Shown piece after piece: positions 16,500 to 25,219 of a stretch of 55,714 bases of DNA (position 1 is its first letter; each line of letters opens with the position of its first letter). The stretch lies in the NCBI RefSeq assembly GCF_000379725.1, contig NZ_KB903638.1:1-55714 (forward strand), written 5' to 3'. The stretch is from Cytophaga aurantiaca DSM 3654. GTDB taxonomy: Bacteria; Bacteroidota; Bacteroidia; Cytophagales; Cytophagaceae. The notes under the pieces are model-generated. The model searched no databases and had not been told where the DNA came from. It worked only from the letters and a program-made list of their open reading frames with translations. A program made the translations under genes and the position numbers.

Positions 16500-19400
16500 A
16501 TGCAATTAAGTAAGTTAGAAATTAAAGGATTTAAGAGTTTTGGTGATAAAGTAGTCATTAATTTTGATGAAGGTATTACCGGTATTGTAGGTCCGAATGG
16601 TTGTGGAAAGTCAAATGTAGTTGATGCTATCCGTTGGGTATTGGGTGAGCAGCGTACACGTGCCCTGCGTTCCGACAAAATGGAAAACGTTATTTTCAAC
16701 GGTACTAAAAACCGTAAGCCACAACAAATGGCAGAGGTTTCGTTGTCGTTTAACAATACAAAAAACCTTTTACCGACAGAATATTCTCAGGTTACCATCA
16801 CCCGTCGTTACTACCGTACCGGCGATAGTGAATATTTGTTGAATGGCGTTACGTGCCGTTTGAAAGATATCAATGACCTGTTTTTAGATACCGGTATCGG
16901 TTCGGATTCGTATGCGATCATTGAATTGAAAATGGTTGATGATATCCTGAACGATAAAGATGGTTCTCGTCGCGAGTTGTTTGAAGAAGCTGCAGGTATC
17001 TCTAAATTCAAAATGCGTAAAAAACAAACGCTTAAGAAATTAGAAGAAACAGATAAAGATTTAGAGCGTGTTGAAGATTTACTTTTTGAAATCAACAAGA
17101 ACTTAAAGTCTTTAGAGAAGCAAGCGAAGCAGACAGAGAAATATCACGAGATCAAAGAAGATTATAAAAATGCGAGCATTGATCTGGCAAAAGTAAGTGT
17201 ACAATCTCAGCGCGATGAGATTCTTGGCACGAACAAAAAGCTGGATGAACAAACAGATTTGCGCACGCAATACAACTCTCAGATCAACGAGAAAGAAAGC
17301 GATGTTGAACGTGTGAAGCTTGAGATGGTTAATAAAGAAAAATTATTAGCCGATCGTCAGAAAACATTGAACGAACATGTGAACTTGATCCGTTCATTTG
17401 AAAGTGATAAAAAAATCAAGAACGAACGCCTTCGTTTCTTGAACGATAAAAGCAAATCGTTAACAGATCAGATTGAACTTGACAAACAAAGCAACGATAG
17501 AGCTGCTTTCAGTTTGGAGAGTTTAACAAATGAAAAAGAATCAGCTGAAAAGATTTTCGAAGAAATTTCTTTAAAAGTTGAAAAACTAAAAGCAGAATAC
17601 GAAGAGCAAAAAGAGAAAAATAAGATCCTTCAGGAAGAAGTTGGTAATGCTTCGAATGCTTATAAACACAAGCAAGAAGAAGTATACCAATTAAATAAAC
17701 AGCTTGAAATTTATGCGATCCAATTATCTGCTTTAAAACAGGAATTAGATAAAACAACAAGCGATACATCTGCACATTCTGCAAACCTTTCAGACTTTGA
17801 AACAAAAGCTGCAGAAGTAAAAAGAAACCTTGATATTAAAACGGCTGAATTAGAAACCATTCAATCGGAAGATGAACGCGTTCAGCAAGAAGTTCTCACA
17901 CTTGAAAAAGATATTGAGCAAATTCGTGAGCAATTAACACAGGCTAATAGAAAATTAGATTCAAAACAAAATGAATTTAATTTAACAAAATCAATGGTTG
18001 AGAATCTGGAAGGTTTTCCTGAAGCAATTAAATTCTTGAAGAAGAATGCTTCATGGGGTAAAGACACTCCGCTCCTTTCAGACATTTTAACGTGTGACGA
18101 ATCTTATAGACTGTGTATAGAGAACTACCTGGAATCGTTCATGAACTACTATGTGGTAGAGAATGAAGCACAGGCGGTTCAGGCAGTGAACTTATTAAGT
18201 GACGCGGCAAAAGGAAAAGCAAACTTCTTTGTACAAACACGTTTTAGTAATTTCCAATCATCTCAGAAAAAAACATACGATAACTGTGTATCCGCATTGG
18301 ATATTGTGGAGTATGACAATAAATACAAAGGCTTGATCCAATACATCCTTGATGGTGTATATATTATTACTGGAAATCAGGAAATCATTCCGGATGATGC
18401 GCAAGCTGTTTTCATTACCCAAAATGGTAAACTTGCGAAACGTAAGTATAGCATTTCCGGTGGTTCTGTAGGTTTGTTTGAAGGTAAGCGTATCGGACGT
18501 GCTAAGAACATGGAGAAGCTTGAAACGGATATCAAGCAGATCACAGATGATATCGAAGATATCCGTTTGATACTTGATTCAAAGTTAAAGCAATTCTATC
18601 AGTTAAAAGAAAACACAAAGAAAGTTGAAGTTGAAGAACTTCGCAGAGAGATCAATTTGATCAACAACGAATACATTACACTGAAAACAAAACAAGAGCA
18701 GCTGGCGTCCATGCTATCTGACAACAGTTTGCGCAGAGAAGATGTATTAGAGAAGATTGCCAAAATTGAAGAAGATATTGAAATCAATACACCTTTAGCA
18801 AAAGCTGGTAAAGAAGATTTAGAAGGTTTTGAAGAACGCTTAGAATTATTAAACGAGGAATTTACATTACAAACTACTCAGTTAAGTAATAAATCTGCTG
18901 TATACAATCAAGAGAACATTGTTTTCCATCAGCAGCAAAACCGAGTGAATAGTTTAGAACAGGAAATTGGATATAAGCAAACCACTTTTGATCAAAGCAA
19001 AGAACGTATAACAAAAAATCACGAAGAACTTGAAAATACAAATGGCGAGATCCGTCAAATGGTTGATAGTGCGGATGTGAGTGAAGATGAATTGATCTCG
19101 TTCTATAAAGAAAAAGAAAATATTGAACTCGGAGTTCACGAAGCAGAGAAGGACTACTACAGCACGCGTGTACGTATTGATGAAGTAGAGAAAGAAGTTA
19201 AAGAAGTACGTAGATTACGTGAAGAATGCGATGAAGCCCTTGTTGCATTACAAAATAGAGTTACGGAAACGAAGCTTGGATTAAGCTCAATCAAAGAACG
19301 ATTGAATGTTGAATTCAATTTGAACTTGGATGACATTCTTGCAAATCAAGATCCGGAAGAAAATTTACCTTCTGAAGAAGAGCTAAAAGAAAAAGTAATT

Positions 19401-20036
19401 AAGATCAAAAACAGCTTAGATCGTTTGGGACCTATAAACCCAATGGCGATGGAAGCATACCAAGAGATCAAGGAACGTCACGTATTTATTACAACGCAGA
19501 AAGAAGATCTTGCAAAATCAAAAGAGTCATTGATGCAAACCATTAGTGAGATTGATGCGGTTGCTAAAGAAACGTTCTTAGATGCATTTGAAAAAATCAG
19601 AGACAACTTTATTCGTGTATTCCGTTCGTTGTTTACAGATGAAGATAGCTGTGATTTAAAATTAGTAGATCCGGAAAATCCATTGGATTCAGCAATTGAT
19701 ATTATGGCCAAACCGAAGGGTAAACGTCCGTTGACGATCAATCAATTGTCGGGTGGAGAAAAAACGCTTACTGCGATCTCTCTCCTATTTGCGATTTACT
19801 TAATCAAACCTGCACCGTTCTGTATCTTTGATGAGGTTGATGCTCCGTTAGATGATGCTAACATTGATAAGTTCAACAACATCATTCGTGAGTTCTCTGG
19901 TGAATCTCAATTCATCATTGTAACGCACAACAAGCGTACAATGTCTAGTACAGATATTATCTACGGTATTACGATGGTAGAGCAAGGTGTATCCAGATTG
20001 GTACCTGTTGATTTACGTTCACTGAATGAAGCGTAA
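16500..20036 (+). CDS. smc: Chromosome segregation ATPase SMC
   Basis: SMC dimerises and, with ScpA/ScpB, compacts and separates chromosomes. The 1178-residue protein has the N-terminal Walker A GPNGCGKS (31-38). A long first coiled coil follows, then a hinge around 500-660 (starting near NLEGFPEAIKFLKKN) and a second coiled coil. The C-terminal ABC signature LSGGEKTLTA (about 1083) is followed by Walker B FCIFDEVDAPLDD (about 1107). I use the ATG at 16500 because the conserved MQLSKLEIKGFKSFG begins there; the frame is open upstream to a TTG at 16479. Length and layout are normal. scpA and scpB are not in this window. Confidence 0.97.
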   Translation: MQLSKLEIKGFKSFGDKVVINFDEGITGIVGPNGCGKSNVVDAIRWVLGEQRTRALRSDKMENVIFNGTKNRKPQQMAEVSLSFNNTKNLLPTEYSQVTITRRYYRTGDSEYLLNGVTCRLKDINDLFLDTGIGSDSYAIIELKMVDDILNDKDGSRRELFEEAAGISKFKMRKKQTLKKLEETDKDLERVEDLLFEINKNLKSLEKQAKQTEKYHEIKEDYKNASIDLAKVSVQSQRDEILGTNKKLDEQTDLRTQYNSQINEKESDVERVKLEMVNKEKLLADRQKTLNEHVNLIRSFESDKKIKNERLRFLNDKSKSLTDQIELDKQSNDRAAFSLESLTNEKESAEKIFEEISLKVEKLKAEYEEQKEKNKILQEEVGNASNAYKHKQEEVYQLNKQLEIYAIQLSALKQELDKTTSDTSAHSANLSDFETKAAEVKRNLDIKTAELETIQSEDERVQQEVLTLEKDIEQIREQLTQANRKLDSKQNEFNLTKSMVENLEGFPEAIKFLKKNASWGKDTPLLSDILTCDESYRLCIENYLESFMNYYVVENEAQAVQAVNLLSDAAKGKANFFVQTRFSNFQSSQKKTYDNCVSALDIVEYDNKYKGLIQYILDGVYIITGNQEIIPDDAQAVFITQNGKLAKRKYSISGGSVGLFEGKRIGRAKNMEKLETDIKQITDDIEDIRLILDSKLKQFYQLKENTKKVEVEELRREINLINNEYITLKTKQEQLASMLSDNSLRREDVLEKIAKIEEDIEINTPLAKAGKEDLEGFEERLELLNEEFTLQTTQLSNKSAVYNQENIVFHQQQNRVNSLEQEIGYKQTTFDQSKERITKNHEELENTNGEIRQMVDSADVSEDELISFYKEKENIELGVHEAEKDYYSTRVRIDEVEKEVKEVRRLREECDEALVALQNRVTETKLGLSSIKERLNVEFNLNLDDILANQDPEENLPSEEELKEKVIKIKNSLDRLGPINPMAMEAYQEIKERHVFITTQKEDLAKSKESLMQTISEIDAVAKETFLDAFEKIRDNFIRVFRSLFTDEDSCDLKLVDPENPLDSAIDIMAKPKGKRPLTINQLSGGEKTLTAISLLFAIYLIKPAPFCIFDEVDAPLDDANIDKFNNIIREFSGESQFIIVTHNKRTMSSTDIIYGITMVEQGVSRLVPVDLRSLNEA

Positions 20037-20040
20037 ATAG

Positions 20041-20070
20041 TGTATAGTTACTAGATATAAGTTTCTAGAA
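20041..20070 (+). repeat. Short dispersed repeat after a stop codon (copy 1)
   Basis: AGTTACTAGATATAAGTTTC resembles, on the coding strand, sequences directly after two other genes: GTTGCTAGATACTAGTTTCG after the TonB receptor stop (reverse strand, about 1431-1450) and GTTGCTAGTTTCTAGCTACC after the methyltransferase stop (about 55323). All three lie within about 15 bases of a stop codon. Confidence 0.4.
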
Positions 20071-20075
20071 TAATC

Positions 20076-20116
20076 AAAAAAAGTCTCCCGCTGTTTGTTA
20101 GTGAGAGACTTTTTTT
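20076..20116 (+). terminator. Rho-independent terminator after smc
   Basis: AAAAAAAGTCTC (20076-20087) pairs with GAGACTTTTTTT (20105-20116). The loop is 17 bases and the T-run is part of the stem, so the hairpin could work in both directions. Confidence 0.85.
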
Positions 20117-20236
20117 ATGGATGTTATAAAACTCTCTTTATCTTATCTGGATAAATGAAATCTAAATGCACCTTGGTGCGTATATATACTAGTTAGGCCT
20201 AATACGGGATATATCCGATCTGTAAATAGTTTTAAT

Positions 20237-20796
20237 ATGAATATTTTTAGTGCAGCATTTATACGATCATTTTTATTATTGATTTCAATTTTCGATATCA
20301 ATAAATCGATTTCTAAAGCAAGTAATATAATCACAATTTCGGACGATCCGTGTAGTTGTATTAATATGGATTCTGTATTATTTTTTATTGAGAACTCGGA
20401 TACTTTGATAATTAATGATAATTTTTTATTGTCAACCCAATTGAAATATTCTAATAATGATTCATTAGATATTATTATTGCTAATATTAATCAACCTCTA
20501 TTCAATGAAAAAGCTTATTGTTATTCTGAAAAGTATATGCTAAAGAATGGAAATTATATAATTCAAATAATCTCCAAATCTGGATTTACGAATCAATATT
20601 TATTATGGAATGCTAAAAATAAAGAATCGAAATTATACACTATCGCTTGGATGGATTTGATGATCGTTTATGGATAAATGATTTCAAAAATATATTAAAG
20701 TCAAAAAGTTCTCATAAACAGATGGAATTTTTAGATTCCCGATTGAGTTTAGTTACTAAATGGAATCAAAAAAGATTTCCGGTATTTTCGAGATGA
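20237..20796 (+). pseudogene. Frameshifted gene for an exported protein of unknown function
   Basis: The first reading frame runs from ATG 20237 (hydrophobic start FIRSFLLLISIF) and would stop at 20677. From 20641 the next frame reads on for 51 codons as plausible protein (YRLDGFDDRLWINDFKN and onward) to a TGA at 20794-20796. Adding one base at about 20640/20641 joins them as ...KESKLYT-YRLDGFDD..., giving about 186 residues. The last 12 residues of the shorter frame would then be artefactual. A CxC (DDPCSC) follows the hydrophobic N-terminus, so it could also be a lipoprotein-like export signal. No family is recognised. It is strongly AT-rich, unlike smc next to it. Confidence 0.6.
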
Positions 20797-20992
20797 AGAA
20801 CAAGGCCTAACAATAGGTAGCATTTATTGTAGGCTTCTTTGATAATATTAATGGCGGTGCTTTCAAGTCCGCACGAAATGATTAAATTTAATGGGTTGTC
20901 CGGGTTTAGTGCTTAGGTTATCTTAGCACTTTCAAGGCCTAAAACAAATGCAACCAACACCATTATATATCCTTTACTTCGAATAAAGATAT
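20797..20992. other. Non-coding stretch with degenerate repeats
   Basis: I see no gene between the frameshifted gene and the terminator. The word AAGGCCTAA occurs twice (about 20804 and 20935), and a related palindrome TTAGGCCTAA lies upstream near 20193. Possible remnants of decayed DNA. Confidence 0.4.
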
Positions 20993-21027
20993 AAAAAAGC
21001 CTCCGTTAAATTTTTAACGGAGGCTTT
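20993..21027 (-). terminator. Terminator of the minus-strand gene at 21048
   Basis: AAAGCCTCCGTTAAA (20996-21010) and TTTAACGGAGGCTTT (21013-21027) pair perfectly over 15 bases with a 2-base spacer. Read on the minus strand the hairpin is followed by a T-run. Confidence 0.88.
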
Positions 21028-21047
21028 GTATTTATGAGTGTGATATA

Positions 21048-21548
21048 TTACTGACCTGTAGTTGGTGCAACTGTAACAGGTGAAGTATTTACATTGTAAT
21101 TAGAAGAACGTAAGATGATGTCCTGGAAAAACAAGATAGACCAGATGATGTTTTGTTTATCAGCGTAAGGAATAATATCAACCAGCGTTTCATTTACAGA
21201 AGCTACATATACCTGTTTGTTTTTAACTTCTTTTTCAAGGTGAGATAAATTAGCTGGCGTTTGAGGAATGCTCATATCTGTTAACGTCGCACCTGGTTTG
21301 CTATGTAAAGCTAAATAAGGTAATACTTCAGTAATGATTGCAATACGTTCCTGGTAGATGGTTGTAAGCTCAAGTTTACCCAACAATTCCAATTCTTCTT
21401 TCGTATAAACTTTTTTCAAAACTGCATCAGCATTAACATATGTCACGGTTGGTGCTCCTCCTTTTTCTTTCTGTGCGAATGTATTTGCAGCTGCAAACAT
21501 TGAAACAAGAAATACAATGAATGATAATTTTGAAATTATGATTTTCAT
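21048..21548 (-). CDS. Exported protein of unknown function
   Basis: The 166-residue protein has a signal peptide (LSFIVFLVSMFAAANTFAQ, cleavage about residue 26). A helical region follows (VLKKVYTKEELELLGKLELTTIYQERIAIITEVLPYLAL), then a C-terminal part with LFFQDIILRSSNYN. The tail is rich in Thr, Val and Pro. No known family is recognised. It has its own terminator and is separated from the acpH-like gene by about 183 bases, so it is probably a single-gene transcript. Confidence 0.65.
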   Translation of the reverse strand: MKIIISKLSFIVFLVSMFAAANTFAQKEKGGAPTVTYVNADAVLKKVYTKEELELLGKLELTTIYQERIAIITEVLPYLALHSKPGATLTDMSIPQTPANLSHLEKEVKNKQVYVASVNETLVDIIPYADKQNIIWSILFFQDIILRSSNYNVNTSPVTVAPTTGQ

Positions 21549-21731
21549 AATAGTAGTTTATTTTATATTATACGTTGATTTGATAAGTCTTAAGATAAAG
21601 TTACAATTTAAAGTTTGAATAGTAACAATCAGAAATATGAATTGTTGAATTAGAGAAACAATTCTGAATTAATTCTGTTCAAAATATGTGCCACGTTTTT
21701 AAATATCTTTAAATCAATAAGATATATTTGA

Positions 21732-22310
21732 TTATTTATTGTATTCTTTAGATGCCTGCATCAGATCCGGAAAAAAATGATCGAAACAATCCTGCATTTC
21801 CTGATAATGAAGTTTTAATATAGACGTTGCATCTTCCATATGTGAAACAAAGGATGCCCGTCTTGACATGCCTTTAAAGACCTGTTCCATACCATGAAAA
21901 TAAGCATAATTTGTTAGCCAGTCTTGCTTTATCATGTAAGGAAGCATCTCCTGAAGACGCTCAGGAAGGATCGTTTTATGCGTAGTAAGAATTTTATAAA
22001 CAGAATCTGAATATGCAACGAGCGGAACGTTTGAATACGTATTCCAATCTTTAGCTAAAAAATGATCCATGTAAATATCCATCACTACTGAATTGTATTT
22101 ACCAAAATAAGGAGAGAGGATTTTTTTTCCTTCGCTGATTATTGCATGTGTATCTGTGTAATGATCAATGAAACGATGGAATTGAATGCCTTGTTGAATC
22201 TCTGTACTATATGCCAATATTTCTTTTCCTTTAACTGAATCTGCTATAAAGTTACCTATCATAGACTCGTTATCATTACCCGAAAGAAATATGTGTGCTA
22301 AAAAGTTCAT
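21732..22310 (-). CDS. acpH: Acyl carrier protein phosphodiesterase (AcpH-like)
   Basis: AcpH removes the 4'-phosphopantetheine arm from acyl carrier protein. The 192-residue protein has family length and the expected landmarks: MNFLAHIFLSGNDNESMIGN at the start, FHRFIDHYTDTHAI with the metal-binding His/Asp cluster, and VVMDIYMDHFLAKDW. The reaction is assigned from the family (DUF479/AcpH). The start ATG comes immediately after the TAG stop of the upstream gene with no gap, so translation is coupled. It belongs to the run hslV - arsC - outer-membrane protein - acpH. Confidence 0.85.
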   Translation of the reverse strand: MNFLAHIFLSGNDNESMIGNFIADSVKGKEILAYSTEIQQGIQFHRFIDHYTDTHAIISEGKKILSPYFGKYNSVVMDIYMDHFLAKDWNTYSNVPLVAYSDSVYKILTTHKTILPERLQEMLPYMIKQDWLTNYAYFHGMEQVFKGMSRRASFVSHMEDATSILKLHYQEMQDCFDHFFPDLMQASKEYNK

Positions 22311-22844
22311 CTATTCGTCGGCATTGATTACAACTGTTTTCTTAGGATAATTTCTAAAGAGATTAATTCCAATTCCGAATTCAAAATACGGAGATGTTTT
22401 AGTTGTTGCATCATAACCGGGAGTTGTTTTTTTTCTGTTTTCAATTCCTAATTGAAGTTCAGAAAAAAAGCGTGTACCCATGTAGTATTTAAGTCCTACT
22501 AATCCAGAGATCGATGTATAATCTGTAGTAACATTGGGATGTACATTTTCTTGCGTACCCTGAACATAATAGGCTGAAGCCAGCCAATACACATTATAAA
22601 AAGATTTAGACAAAGGAAATAACTCCTGCGTAATACCTAGCCCATTATACTTATACCCGGGAGCGATGCGAAGTGTTGTACCTCTATAACGCAGATCAAG
22701 CGTGGGTATTGGCGATATGGATGCACCACCGATACCAATAAAGGTTCCTATATTAACTATTTTTCTTGATGGAGTATCTGATTGACCAAAGGAAACCAAT
22801 GTTAAAAATAATAAGATCAGTGTAAATATGTTTCTCTTTATCAT
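22311..22844 (-). CDS. Predicted outer-membrane beta-barrel protein, function unknown
   Basis: The 177-residue protein has a signal peptide (FTLILLFLTLVSFGQ, cleavage about residue 20). Alternating-hydrophobicity strands follow with aromatic residues typical of a small outer-membrane barrel (TLRIAPGYKYNGLGI, GLVGLKYYMGTRFFSELQLG, PYFEFGIGINLF). The gene overlaps neither neighbour but abuts acpH exactly, and lies 15 bases after the arsC-like gene. No family is recognised. Confidence 0.65.
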   Translation of the reverse strand: MIKRNIFTLILLFLTLVSFGQSDTPSRKIVNIGTFIGIGGASISPIPTLDLRYRGTTLRIAPGYKYNGLGITQELFPLSKSFYNVYWLASAYYVQGTQENVHPNVTTDYTSISGLVGLKYYMGTRFFSELQLGIENRKKTTPGYDATTKTSPYFEFGIGINLFRNYPKKTVVINADE

Positions 22845-22859
22845 AAAAAGTAATGCTGA

Positions 22860-23201
22860 TTATTTAATTTTCTTTAAACTTGTTTCATCACGTGCTATGA
22901 TTGCTTTGTCGCCTTTTATTATAATCGGACGTTCAATCAATATCGGATTTTCAACCAAGATTTTTAACCATTGTGTATCTGTATAGGAACCATCCTTATA
23001 TTCATCAATAAACAACTGCTCTTTTTTTCTAACGATATCCAATGGTTTAAGTTGTAAAAGTTCTAATACTTCCTTGAGTTCTTTCGCTGAAGGAGGATTC
23101 TTTAAATACTCAACAACCTTAATATCTTTATCTACTGTTTGAATGTGCTGCAATGCCGTTCTGCTTTTCTGACATCGTGGGTTATGGTAAATGGTAATCA
23201 T
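22860..23201 (-). CDS. arsC: Arsenate reductase (ArsC/Spx-like, thioredoxin fold)
   Basis: The 113-residue cytoplasmic protein has the catalytic-cysteine motif HNPRCQKSR (Cys10) and the later [13 protein letters not shown] region, whose Arg stabilises the arsenate intermediate in the glutaredoxin-coupled ArsC family. No arsenite pump or ArsR regulator is adjacent, so arsenate detoxification is not shown by context; YfgD/ArsC-like proteins of this type are common in housekeeping operons. The start overlaps the hslV stop (ATGA). Confidence 0.85.
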   Translation of the reverse strand: MITIYHNPRCQKSRTALQHIQTVDKDIKVVEYLKNPPSAKELKEVLELLQLKPLDIVRKKEQLFIDEYKDGSYTDTQWLKILVENPILIERPIIIKGDKAIIARDETSLKKIK

Positions 23202-23740
23202 ATTGAAACTGTTTCAATAATAAAATTGTGATTTGTATAGATACAAATATCTGCTGCAATTGTTAAACTTTCTTTAACCATTTCCGGTGCGGATAAATGT
23301 GTTGCGTGTTTTTTCAAAGCAGCTGCTGCAGATTGTGCATACATGCTGCCTGAACCGATGGATAAGATATCATTATCAGGTTCAATCACATCGCCTGTAC
23401 CTGAAATAAGAAGCAGTTCATCTTTATTAACCACGATCATCATGGCTTCCAGCTTACGCAAATAGCGATCAGTTCTCCAGTCTTTGGCAAGTTCAATAGC
23501 AGCACGTTTCATATTGCCGTTGTAGGTAGTCAGCTTTTCATCAAACCGTTCCAGTAGCGTAAAAGCGTCGGCTGTGGAACCAGCAAAGCCACACAATACT
23601 TTGCCATCCATTAGCTTCCGGACTTTTTTGACATGCCCTTTGACTACTGTATTTCCTAAGGTTGCTTGTCCGTCTGCCCCTATTGATAACTGTCCGTTAT
23701 GTCTGATTGCAACAACGGTGGTTGCATGTATTTTTTCCAT
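23198..23740 (-). CDS. hslV: ATP-dependent protease subunit HslV (ClpQ)
   Basis: HslV is the proteasome-like peptidase that works with the HslU unfoldase. The 180-residue protein shows the conserved start [12 protein letters not shown], where processing would expose Thr7 as the N-terminal nucleophile. It also has [31 protein letters not shown] and a GTGDVIEPD segment followed by IGSGS. hslU is not adjacent or in this window, so the partner must be elsewhere. It is the first gene of a four-gene minus-strand run, upstream of arsC with a 4-base overlap. Confidence 0.94.
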   Translation of the reverse strand: MEKIHATTVVAIRHNGQLSIGADGQATLGNTVVKGHVKKVRKLMDGKVLCGFAGSTADAFTLLERFDEKLTTYNGNMKRAAIELAKDWRTDRYLRKLEAMMIVVNKDELLLISGTGDVIEPDNDILSIGSGSMYAQSAAAALKKHATHLSAPEMVKESLTIAADICIYTNHNFIIETVSI

Positions 23741-23901
23741 TTAACTCTTAATTTGAACTCAAAATACACTTTTCAATTGATATAAAAAATCACTATTCAG
23801 TCTGATTAAAAATTACCCTTCAACCTCATTAATTGGGTTTTGTGGATTACTATTTGCCAAGATTCCGTTATTTTTACCAATCGAATATATTGAATAGTTA
23901 C

Positions 23902-25143
23902 ATGAGAAGAGTAGTTGTTACGGGTATAGGAGCACTTACACCCATTGGAAATACATCAGAAGAGTTTTGGAATAATTTAATTGCCGGTAAAAGCGGATCT
24001 GCACCCATTACCTATTTCAATACAGAAAAATTCAAAACAAAGTTTGCCTGCGAAATTAAAGGATACAATCCATTAGATCATTTTGAAAAAGGTGAAGCGC
24101 GCAAATACGATCTGTTTACACAATATGCATTGGTATCTGTGAAGGAAGCCATTGAACAAGCAAATATAAATTTTGATGCATTGAACCGTGATCGTATCGG
24201 CGTAATCTGGGGATCTGGCAACGGCGGTATTCTTACAACGCAGGAACAAATTATGGAGTATGCAAAAGGTGATGGTACTCCCCGATTCAATCCCTATTTT
24301 GTCCCTAAAATACTTGTCGATATTGCATCCGGAGTGATCTCCATTAAATATGGTTTGCGCGGTATTAATTACACTACTGTGTCCGCTTGCGCATCTTCTA
24401 CAACATCTGTAATCGATGCCTTTAATTACATTCGCTGGAATAAGGCAGACATGATCATAACAGGTGGTTCGGATGCTCCGATAAATGAAAGTCTTATCGG
24501 TGGCTTTGGAGCATTAAAGGCTTTGTCTACGCAAAATGAAAATCCTGCAGCAGCTTCACGACCATTTGATCCGAACAGAGACGGATTTGTTATGGGCGAA
24601 GGTGCCGGCGCAATTATACTCGAAGATTATGAGCATGCTGTTAAGCGTGGTGCTACCATACTGTGTGAGGTGATTGGCGGTGGTATGTGTGCAGACGCAT
24701 ACCATTTAACAGGCTCACATCCGGAAGGTGATGGTGCATATATGGGTATGAAATTAACATTAGAAGACGCAGGTATTTCGGCTGCTGATGTAGACTACAT
24801 CAATCCACATGCGACCTCTACTCCCATCGGTGATCAAAGTGAATTGAAAGCAATTCAGCGCTTATTTGGTGATGCATCGAATGCATCGATCAGTGCTTCC
24901 AAATCTATGACCGGGCATTTGCTTGGTGCTGCCGGTGCGATCGAAGCAATCATTTGTATCCAGGCTGTCCAGAAAGATATGATCCCGCCAACGATCAATA
25001 CAACTGCTATTGCAGATGGATACGACAAATTGAACATCGTATTGAATGAAGCAGTTTCTAAAGAAGTAAATATAGCGATCAGTAATACGTTTGGATTTGG
25101 AGGACATATAGCAGCCTTGATGGTAAAGAAATTCAAGAATTAA
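23902..25143 (+). CDS. fabF: 3-oxoacyl-[acyl-carrier-protein] synthase II
   Basis: This condensing enzyme elongates acyl-ACP with malonyl-ACP in fatty acid synthesis. The 413-residue protein has Cys163 (SACASS), His303 (NPHATSTPIGD) and His339 (KSMTGHLLGAAGA), the Cys-His-His set, plus GFGGHIAALMVKK at the end. I use the ATG at 23902 because the family begins MRRVVVTGIGALTP; the frame is open upstream to 23833. Bacteroidota usually carry several FabF paralogues. This one is not next to acpP or fabG, so it could be a second copy or one serving a special lipid. A perfect 15-base inverted repeat follows it. Confidence 0.92.
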   Translation: MRRVVVTGIGALTPIGNTSEEFWNNLIAGKSGSAPITYFNTEKFKTKFACEIKGYNPLDHFEKGEARKYDLFTQYALVSVKEAIEQANINFDALNRDRIGVIWGSGNGGILTTQEQIMEYAKGDGTPRFNPYFVPKILVDIASGVISIKYGLRGINYTTVSACASSTTSVIDAFNYIRWNKADMIITGGSDAPINESLIGGFGALKALSTQNENPAAASRPFDPNRDGFVMGEGAGAIILEDYEHAVKRGATILCEVIGGGMCADAYHLTGSHPEGDGAYMGMKLTLEDAGISAADVDYINPHATSTPIGDQSELKAIQRLFGDASNASISASKSMTGHLLGAAGAIEAIICIQAVQKDMIPPTINTTAIADGYDKLNIVLNEAVSKEVNIAISNTFGFGGHIAALMVKKFKN

Positions 25144-25155
25144 ATGATAGGCTTT

Positions 25156-25204
25156 GTATTGATTTATAATTAGATTACGTTATCATCCGATTATAAATCA
25201 ATAC
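25156..25204. terminator. Perfect 15-bp inverted repeat between fabF and the OmpA gene
   Basis: GTATTGATTTATAAT (25156-25170) and ATTATAAATCAATAC (25190-25204) with a 19-base loop. There is no good T-run, so it is either a weak fabF terminator or a structure near the start of the OmpA-family transcript. Confidence 0.45.
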
Positions 25205-25219
25205 TCATTTCTTTTTACT

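Noticed and set aside
22860-23201. An arsenic-resistance operon
   Set aside because: The ArsC-like gene has no pump or regulator beside it; its neighbours are hslV and an outer-membrane protein.
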